Shown here piece after piece: positions 62,201-64,000 of a DNA stretch of 64,000 nucleotides. Each line of letters opens with the position of its first letter. Position 1 is the first letter of the stretch. A model generated the notes under the pieces. The model saw only the letters and a program-made list of their open reading frames with translations. It made no database searches and was not told the DNA's origin. The translations under genes and the position numbers were made by a program. The stretch is from Muricea muricata (Eukaryota; Cnidaria; Anthozoa; Malacalcyonacea; Plexauridae): assembly GCA_963855995.1 (NCBI GenBank), contig OY979717.1:15784960-15848959 (forward strand), written 5' to 3'.

Positions 62201-63898
62201 GTTAGGTCAACAAAAGTTTGAACAACTGTTGCTGCATCAGTCGAAGTTGCAAGTCGAAAAGGATTCTAAGCTATTAAAAGAACGCCTAGAAGCCCAACAA
62301 ACTAAAGAACTGAACGAGCATTTAGCTCTGTTGCAACAAAAACAAAGAGCGTTAAACGAAGACCAGGAAGCAAATGCTGTCATGGAACAACTTAAACGGC
62401 AACACAATTTGATGCAACATATGATTCCTGAGCGCGTGCATGCACTCCAACCTTCTGCGCCTGCGCATGACTCGAACACTCCGGCACATCGACCACTGTC
62501 GCGCGCGCATTCGTCACCTATCGTTGTGAGTCGTATTGCTGGGCAACCAGCGACCACGGGCCTCGTATATGATACGTTGATGTTGAAACATCAGTGTACC
62601 TGTGGAGATGTTAGCTCACACCCGGAACATCCTGGTAGATTGCAGAGTATCTGGGCAAGATTACAAGAGACTGGAGTCGTGTCACGATGTGAGGTAGCAT
62701 ATCTATATCAATGAACAATTTCTCGAACTAACGTTGCCGGTAGTGCTATAAGATCATTCGCTACTCGAAACAATGTAAACAAGCTAGCTAAGGGTCCATA
62801 ATTCTTTCTTTCTTGGAGAACAAAATTTGGCTTAATATGTTTCTTTCCCCTATGTCTTGAATATTTGATACTGTACAACGACAGTGTGTAGATTTATTGA
62901 GATATACTATAGATATATTTGATGGCCAGTTTAGCAATTCAGAAAAAAGAAGAATAAACTGACAAGAATCAGACCGTTTTCTCTTTGTTTGCGGCTTATT
63001 TATTACGTTTTTCCGTTCTAGCGAGTCAGGTCAAGAAAAGCAACTCTAGCTGAAATTCTTACTGTTCACAGGTAAGCTGAAATGTGTAACCATTTACAGA
63101 GACAACTTTAGGTGCGATTTTTGTACTTTTGTTACGAAACTCTGTACGGGCAAACACCGTATTTACGCAGCAAAACACACGCGACCTGTTCAGGATTAAT
63201 GAAAACGGAATTAAACGATGTTTGACTGCCAACATTGTTCAATGTTGCGAGCATTATTGTTCAACATTATTGGACTCAGCCCGCAATCAGGTGTAAAAAT
63301 GCTGAAAAATACTTTGGCAGCAAGCATTGTTCAATCCTGTTGAACTGCTGGCTCAAGTTTTTTGCTGTGTAGGCGACGGAGACATCCGAAAAAGTATACA
63401 TCTTGATAGTATTTGCATAGATTATTTATTGATATTTGTAAAAATTTTAATATTATTTCCTATTGCAGTGAACAACATACTATGCTGTACGGTGGAAGCA
63501 CACAATTGAGGTCCAGGGGAGAAAATGGTATGATCGCTTCTTTAAGAAACTTCGGATATAATACGGATATTGTCGGGCTACCTTTGTACTTTTGTTGTAA
63601 GATTAATAATATTGCAGGTTTCGAATAGCGGGAAAATACGGTGTTTTGAAAATTCCAATGTGGTTAAAATACCGAATTATATCGGTATTACGGAACATCT
63701 CATGCCGATGTTCATACCGATGCTGGTATTTTCGATATATTGGTCAAACCTACTCGATAGACGATTGTGACCAGCTTATTTTCTTCTATAGGTGATATGA
63801 CGACTTTAAAATGTTTTACCACGCTTGCTTGCACTGGATTGGGAGTTGATGCTGACACGATATGGAATGAAGCACACAGTGCAAATGCGGCCAGGATG
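23286..63898 (+). CDS. HDAC4: Class IIa histone deacetylase (HDAC4/5/7/9 type), 3' partial, 14 exons
   Basis: Signal-regulated corepressor that binds MEF2 and shuttles between nucleus and cytoplasm. It is probably the single ancestral class IIa gene, so the HDAC4 symbol is nominal. Exons: 23286-23310, 30065-30115, 30654-30793, 32060-32215, 33015-33114, 33650-33755, 34325-34422, 45242-45379, 52603-52697, 61102-61206, 61605-62693, 63022-63071, 63469-63527, 63792-63898; 2319 nt, 773 residues in one frame. An in-frame TGA precedes the ATG at 23286 with no other ATG between. Visible parts: MEF2-binding helix [12 protein letters not shown] (exon 33650); FPLRKT then [18 protein letters not shown] and PRRRER, the nuclear localisation region; SESLPNI; Gln-rich segment about 62088-62250; 14-3-3-type sites RQTQSAP and SRAHSSP; start of the deacetylase domain, [16 protein letters not shown] and SHPEHPGR, then [13 protein letters not shown] and [17 protein letters not shown]. 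Active-site histidines lie beyond the window. Confidence 0.95.
23311..25996 (+). other. First HDAC intron, 5' part; nothing recognised
   Basis: AT-rich, with a poly-G run near 24426-24435 and no long inverted repeat or coding similarity that I can see. The tail TTATGCCACTGATTA near 24548 resembles the GCCACTG end of the element at 55892-56060 and may be a relic of it. Confidence 0.4.
25997..26417. mobile_element. Nested inverted-repeat element
   Basis: The outer arms pair: TAAACGCATGGTTTGAGGGA with TCCCTCAAACCATTCGTTTA, and CAGAGTACTACACCGAGGGC with GCCCTCTGTGTAGTACTCTG. Inside, 26215-26298 is a separate strong hairpin (GTTGTCAGGGGGGTGAATGC against GCATTCACCCCCCTGACAAC). It may be one MITE inserted inside another. 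It lies in HDAC intron 1. Confidence 0.75.
27668..28320 (+). pseudogene. Non-LTR retrotransposon (LINE) reverse transcriptase fragment
   Basis: One frame reads [18 protein letters not shown] and then KYVDDSNIM, the GxxxG-P and catalytic YxDD motifs of a CR1/Jockey-like reverse transcriptase. After a frame change at about 27815 it continues [17 protein letters not shown], and after another at about 28020, [15 protein letters not shown] and [12 protein letters not shown], a typical LINE polymerase C-terminus. At least two frameshifts break it. The endonuclease and 5' parts are not seen. The sequence from 26418 to 27667 gave no recognisable similarity. The element is dead and lies in HDAC intron 1. 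Confidence 0.75.
28470..28742 (-). pseudogene. pogo/Tigger-like transposase fragment (CENPB DNA-binding domain)
   Basis: The minus frame reads [19 protein letters not shown] then [19 protein letters not shown], the pattern of the Tc5/CENPB helix-turn-helix of Tigger transposases (QAVLxW, P(V/I)SGxMIQEKA). It stops soon afterwards, and no DDE catalytic domain is found. A second minus open frame at 28791-29024 may be upstream residue of the same element, but I cannot identify it. Confidence 0.6.
28997..29219. repeat. Foldback repeat with internal palindrome
   Basis: The arms about 28997-29059 and 29163-29219 are near-complementary (GGCAATAGAAGCG, ATTCATTTGCTCAA, TAGCAGTT and their partners). 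In the middle, GACCAATCAGAATGCT pairs with AGCATTCTGATTGGTC. Its left end overlaps the end of the minus open frame next to the Tigger-like fragment. Confidence 0.65.
29391..29874. repeat. Inverted repeat pair with ACGAAATTTTGC-type arms
   Basis: The arm at 29421-29487 (TTCGGGCAGGCGAAATTGC, ATTTCGTCCGCACGAAATTT, CTCGACCAAAAC) is repeated inverted at 29809-29874. The loop of about 320 bp contains TTAACCGGCCCC, a fragment resembling MITE family B. It lies just upstream of HDAC exon 30065. Confidence 0.65.
31536..31629 (+). repeat. Tandem repeat, 29-bp unit, 3.2 copies
   Basis: Three adjacent units of the pattern GCTGATCTGCGTATTCTTGA followed by TATAATCTA, plus a partial fourth. The middle unit carries two substitutions. 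It is a minisatellite in the HDAC intron 30794-32059. Confidence 0.9.
33308..33441. repeat. Palindromic repeat
   Basis: TATTGACTGTGCCC pairs with CGGGGCACAGACAATA-type sequence on the right, and AAACAGTATGTTTTGTG pairs with CACAAAACATACTGTTT. It is about 134 bp in the intron just before the MEF2-binding exon. Confidence 0.7.
35385..35492 (+). repeat. Tandem repeat, 18-bp unit, 6 copies
   Basis: Six head-to-tail units of TTCATAATCTAGTCAGAC with single-base variants (CATAACC, CAGAACC, TAAGAC, TGCATA) span exactly 108 bp. It is not a CRISPR array: there are no spacers. Confidence 0.92.
35590..36230 (+). pseudogene. Degraded protein-coding remnant, possibly LINE ORF1-like
   Basis: Frames broken by stops read [20 protein letters not shown]-like text near 35605-35690 (approximate because of frame breaks), then [18 protein letters not shown] and, near 36090-36235, a coiled-coil stretch with [14 protein letters not shown] and [12 protein letters not shown]. 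The protein-like bias and the helix pattern, close to LINE reverse transcriptase remains at 37224, suggest a retroelement ORF1. I cannot name it, and it could be a degraded host gene. Confidence 0.35.
36350..36821. mobile_element. MITE, family A copy 2, with nested insertion
   Basis: The ends AATGGACCATTCCCC and AATGGTCCATT, and the interior (TTGTGAAGTTTGGTTGCAAA and partner), match the element at 8671-9066. The centre differs: bases about 36516-36664 are a separate repeat whose reverse complement is at 45892-46039. Confidence 0.85.
36516..36664 (+). mobile_element. Repeat nested within MITE A
   Basis: It contains GAAATTTTCCGTGTTGAC and GTTATATCAACACGG, which form a hairpin-like pair, and AGAAGAGTGGCGGG. 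Its reverse complement recurs at 45892-46039 with few changes. It replaces the GCGGAAAG-type centre seen in the other family A copy. Confidence 0.75.
37224..37690 (+). pseudogene. Second LINE reverse transcriptase fragment (N-terminal part)
   Basis: Broken frames read [10 protein letters not shown], then [38 protein letters not shown] and [10 protein letters not shown] (37631-37660), which is reverse transcriptase fingers and motif A. The catalytic D of ADF is kept, while the usual following FD is FN. Several stops and frame changes make it inactive. It ends at an 18-C run (37690-37707). It covers the part of the polymerase missing from the fragment at 27668, but the two need not be the same family. 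Confidence 0.7.
37690..37707 (+). repeat. Poly-C tract (18 C)
   Basis: An uninterrupted run of C at the 3' limit of the LINE fragment. Similar C or G runs occur near 24426, 48201, 53991, 55920 and 56023. Confidence 0.95.
38433..38514. repeat. Near-perfect 82-bp hairpin
   Basis: AATTTAAAAACCCACGTCAT then TATATAGAGGATATTATGC pairs with its reverse complement, with a single mismatch that would be a G-U wobble in RNA, around a centre of about 4 nt. It lies inside a larger region with a second inverted pair (GAAGATATGAATTTTATCT near 38290 and AGATAAAATTCATATCTTC near 38367). The HDAC intron would transcribe it. Confidence 0.9.
38690..38725. repeat. 36-bp palindrome CTACTCGCTATCTAT
   Basis: CTACTCGCTATCTATTCC and its complement GATAGATAGCGAGTAG form a hairpin. 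The right half recurs near 1565-1583 (TCGATAGATAGCGAGTAGC), so it is an interspersed family. Confidence 0.75.
39451..39590. mobile_element. Short MITE with CCAGCCTCGTCCCC ends
   Basis: CCAGCCTCGTCCCCGGCGCT then TTGATGTTCT pairs with AGAACATCAA then AGCGCTGGGGACGAGGCTGG. It is 140 bp in total. The tips resemble family C (CCTCGTCCCCAGG). It ends 35 bp before the LTR retrotransposon. Confidence 0.8.
39625..39785 (+). repeat. 5' LTR, 161 bp
   Basis: It begins TGTAGTGATC and ends CATAACA. It is identical to the 3' LTR except for an extra 8 bp near the start (GATCGCTAGATC instead of GATC) and one T/C difference (GTTAGATTATG against GTTAGACTATG). It contains an AATAAA-type signal. These LTRs are unusually short. 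Confidence 0.95.
39787..39797 (+). other. Primer binding site, serine tRNA type
   Basis: TGGCGACGAGG lies one base after the 5' LTR. It complements the 3' end expected of animal serine tRNAs (CCTCGTCGCCA). The gag ATG follows directly at 39798. Confidence 0.8.
39798..40661 (+). pseudogene. gag: gag (capsid and two zinc knuckles), interrupted
   Basis: The capsid-like part runs to a TGA at 40326-40328. After the stop the same frame continues with two knuckles, [15 protein letters not shown] and [14 protein letters not shown] (the second a standard CCHC). The [20 protein letters not shown] segment is typical of Mag-type gag. The frame ends at 40661. The pol frame begins -1 relative to it in the overlap 40484-40661, which may be programmed frameshifting or damage. 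Structural polyprotein that packages the element RNA; likely non-functional here. Confidence 0.85.
40484..43888 (+). pseudogene. pol: pol (protease, reverse transcriptase, RNase H, integrase), broken
   Basis: Domains in order: aspartic protease DTGSTINII (40730); reverse transcriptase (41139-42002) with [29 protein letters not shown] and the catalytic box NIADDILIY (41624); RNase H (42029 on) with [24 protein letters not shown] and YTDHKALE; integrase with an HHCC-like zinc site (HEDH, then CLAC) and DDE residues in [15 protein letters not shown] and NAEVEAF. Breaks: a frame change near the 8-A run at 40796-40803, a TGA at 41088-41090, and a frame change near 41950. The RNase H-integrase part alone is open for 619 codons. 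No chromodomain seen at the C-terminus. Confidence 0.92.
44009..44028 (+). other. Polypurine tract
   Basis: AAAAAGAAAAAGAGAAGTGA directly precedes the 3' LTR start TGTAGTG, where plus-strand priming is expected. Confidence 0.8.
44029..44181 (+). repeat. 3' LTR, 153 bp
   Basis: It begins TGTAGTGATCACTAG and ends CATAACA, followed by the duplicated target ATGAC. One substitution relative to the 5' LTR over 153 aligned bases implies a recent insertion. Confidence 0.95.
44301..44798. mobile_element. MITE, family C copy 2, with insertion
   Basis: It matches 14761-15242 from TGATCAACCTCGT through AAAAGAATGTTTTTTAA. It then carries about 164 extra bases (44536-44699) and resumes at GGTGTGATACTCAACATTAA. 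The right end is shortened, lacking the stretch before the ACGAGGTTG tip. Confidence 0.8.
45608..45666. repeat. Palindrome GTGCTTTATCGGA
   Basis: GTGCTTTATCGGATTTAAA pairs with TTTATATCCGATAAAGCAC. The surrounding 45590-45880 resembles 55400-55615 (ATACGAGC-GGAGT, CTTGAATTATTAAT), a diverged copy of the same repeat. Confidence 0.65.
45892..46039 (-). mobile_element. Inverted copy of the repeat nested at 36516-36664
   Basis: Near-exact reverse complement of that segment (GCTGATTGGCTAAGAGCCGT, CGGAAAATTTCCCGCCACTC). Here it stands without flanking MITE A sequence. Confidence 0.75.
46127..46315. mobile_element. MITE-like element with CCGATCCGAACG ends and telomere-like core
   Basis: CCGATCCGAACGTTGTATTC pairs with GATACGTTCGGATCGGG, and CCAATAAAATTA with TAATTTTATTGG. 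The core holds variant telomere-like words (CCCTGACCCTAACCCTAAC near 46237-46260). It is about 189 bp. Confidence 0.7.
46316..47047 (+). other. Intron sequence, mostly unremarkable
   Basis: No exon or long inverted repeat recognised. Near 46816-46910 there are loose repeats of TATGTCAC-TTGTAG and GTAGTATGCCATG words. Confidence 0.35.
47048..47153 (+). repeat. Tandem repeat, about 32-33-bp unit, about 3.3 copies
   Basis: Units of the pattern CCTCGTGTATCCACTTGTAC then CTGATGCATTGCTG repeat with small indels. The open frame on the minus strand there (repeated SGTSxYTR) is a by-product of the array. Confidence 0.85.
47154..48991 (+). other. Intron sequence, nothing recognised
   Basis: AT-rich, with a G run near 48201-48210. 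No convincing exon, palindrome or transposase similarity seen. Confidence 0.35.
48992..49183. repeat. Foldback element (ACAAAATCGTT/AGCTAAAAAGACC arms)
   Basis: The arms about 48992-49065 and 49100-49183 pair (GATCACAGCTAAAAAGACC against GGTCTTTTTAGCTGTGAT; ACAAAATCGTT against AACGATTTTGT; CAGCAATAGACAATT against AATTATCTATCGCTG), with short bulges. Confidence 0.8.
49424..49613. repeat. 190-bp foldback element
   Basis: AACAAATAGAT...ATTTTGC and TAGATACACGG...GACGTCATAATGTGGTAAGA pair with the right half TCTTACCACATTATGACGTC...CCGTGTATCTA and ATCTATTTGTT. The loop of about 45 nt contains CGCCTTGGCGG. It is a long, nearly complete palindrome. Confidence 0.85.
49614..51829 (+). other. Intron sequence upstream of alternative HDAC exon
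   Basis: No repeat of note up to about 51400. From about 51480 to 51830 it is richer in CpG (GCGTCACAAAGCGCAG, TCGCGTCTAGCGCGGG) than the surroundings, which would suit a promoter for the exon at 51830. No TATA or initiator motif can be assigned with confidence. Confidence 0.35.
51830..51935 (+). CDS. HDAC4: Candidate alternative first exon of the class IIa HDAC gene
   Basis: ATG at 51830 opens [14 protein letters not shown], then a Ser/Pro patch and [15 protein letters not shown], ending TCAG|GTCAGT at 51935. It leaves one base, the phase needed to join the constitutive exon at 52603 (CAG|CCGAGAAC, GCC = Ala). An inner donor C|GTAAGC after 51911 has the same phase and would drop 24 nt. The frame is also open upstream of the ATG to about 51692. 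The product would lack the MEF2-binding and first nuclear localisation exons. Not an obvious match to any vertebrate HDAC N-terminus. Needs transcript support. Confidence 0.55.
52698..54830 (+). other. Intron sequence, nothing recognised
   Basis: Contains a C run near 53991-54006 and no coding or repeat structure that I can name. Confidence 0.35.
54831..55128. mobile_element. MITE with CCCCATACAGACGAGC-type ends
   Basis: AGCCCCATACAGACGAGCAA pairs with TTGCTCGTCTGTAAGGGA, and ATGACAAGTTTT-type subterminal words recur inverted. About 298 bp. Open frames across it are incidental. Confidence 0.75.
55892..56060. mobile_element. Short element with CAGTGGCGTAG ends
   Basis: CAGTGGCGTAG at the left and CTACGCCACTG at the right are exact inverted repeats. 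The interior has C/G homopolymer runs. The GTGGCGTAG tip is common to small interspersed elements in many animals. Confidence 0.75.
56061..57530 (+). other. Intron sequence with a 152-codon open frame of doubtful meaning
   Basis: The open frame at 56387-56845 (+) shows no family resemblance to me, no splice-compatible role and no clear start context. An 18-bp direct repeat GATTTGTGCACGGTGAAG occurs at about 56153 and 56269. Nothing else seen. Confidence 0.35.
57531..57620 (+). CDS. HDAC4: Candidate 30-codon cassette or alternative first exon of HDAC
   Basis: ATGGACCGACG to CGGATC|GTAAGT is a 90-nt open stretch ([20 protein letters not shown], then [10 protein letters not shown]). It ends in phase 0, matching the exon at 61102 (GATCGTACA, Asp). 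Directly before the ATG is AAAG, a weak acceptor, and the previous constitutive exon also ends in phase 0. So it can be either an included 30-residue cassette or a first exon with its own ATG. The donor is a strong consensus. The basic start (RRLRR) could add a nuclear signal. Unsupported by family similarity. Confidence 0.5.
57621..61101 (+). other. Intron sequence, little recognised
   Basis: An imperfect hairpin near 60900-60955 (CCAGAAGGAATC against GGTTCCTTCTGG) and repeated GGTATAC words near 58556-58590. No exon found. Confidence 0.35.
62028..62057 (+). other. First conserved 14-3-3-type site in HDAC ([10 protein letters not shown])
   Basis: Corresponds to the vertebrate RPLxRTQSAP phosphosite used by CaMK/PKD for 14-3-3-driven nuclear export. 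Here the arginine lies one position further from the serine (R at -4, not -3). Confidence 0.75.
62088..62250 (+). other. Glutamine-rich coiled-coil segment in HDAC
   Basis: Long runs of Q, L, K and E (for example [20 protein letters not shown]) with heptad-like spacing. In vertebrate HDAC4 the main Gln-rich helix precedes the MEF2 site. Here the strongest one follows the first 14-3-3 site. Confidence 0.8.
62490..62519 (+). other. Second conserved 14-3-3-type site in HDAC ([10 protein letters not shown])
   Basis: Matches the vertebrate RPLSRAQSSP site just before the deacetylase domain, with arginine at -3 retained. Expected to be a CaMK/PKD target. Confidence 0.85.
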
Positions 63899-64000
63899 GT
63901 ATGTCTGCTGTACATATTTCTATTTTCTACTTGTACTCGTACCTAACACACAGATTAACGTTCAATCTATATTTTCCATCTGTATAATGCTCTATCTCAC

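Noticed and set aside
62237-62557. 106-codon minus-strand open frame with many Cys/Ser
   Set aside because: Antisense shadow of the HDAC Gln-rich exon.
1-64000. Bacterial or phage system (operon, toxin-antitoxin, defence)
   Set aside because: Split genes with GT-AG introns, class IIa HDAC and RACGAP1 show animal nuclear DNA.

Overview
This window looks like nuclear DNA of an intron-rich, AT-rich invertebrate animal. A cnidarian, possibly an anthozoan, is my best guess from the mix of gene orthologues and repeat families, but no marker here fixes the taxon. There are no operons or ribosome binding sites. Genes are split into many short exons with GT-AG borders, and the introns are full of inverted-repeat elements and retroelement remains.

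Three protein genes lie head to tail on the + strand. (1) RACGAP1 (centralspindlin RhoGAP), 589-16516: 21 exons that join in frame. The 5' end lies upstream of the window and the stop codon is present. (2) A small six-exon gene, 18409-21666, whose last exon aligns without gaps to the C-terminal coiled coil of vertebrate TEX12, a synaptonemal complex central-element protein. (3) A class IIa histone deacetylase (HDAC4/5/7/9 type), 23286-63898, spread over more than 40 kb. Its 14 phase-consistent exons carry the MEF2-binding helix, a nuclear localisation region, a glutamine-rich region, 14-3-3-type sites and the start of the deacetylase domain, and the rest runs off the 3' edge. Two further exons (51830-51935 and 57531-57620) are phase-compatible with the main chain and suggest alternative promoters or cassette splicing that would give isoforms without the MEF2-binding part.

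The introns hold a complete-length Ty3/gypsy (Mag-like) LTR retrotransposon at 39625-44181. It has a 5-bp target duplication, a serine-tRNA-type primer site, nearly identical 153/161-bp LTRs and a broken gag-pol. There are also two non-LTR reverse transcriptase fragments, a pogo/Tigger-like transposase fragment, tRNA-derived SINE remnants, at least a dozen MITE-like or foldback elements (several present twice, one nested in another), and three short tandem arrays.

The three genes do not form a pathway, but each acts in nuclear or cell-division biology: cytokinesis, meiotic synapsis and transcriptional repression. All exon borders were inferred by reading splice signals, codon phase and protein similarity by eye. 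No alignment or search was run.
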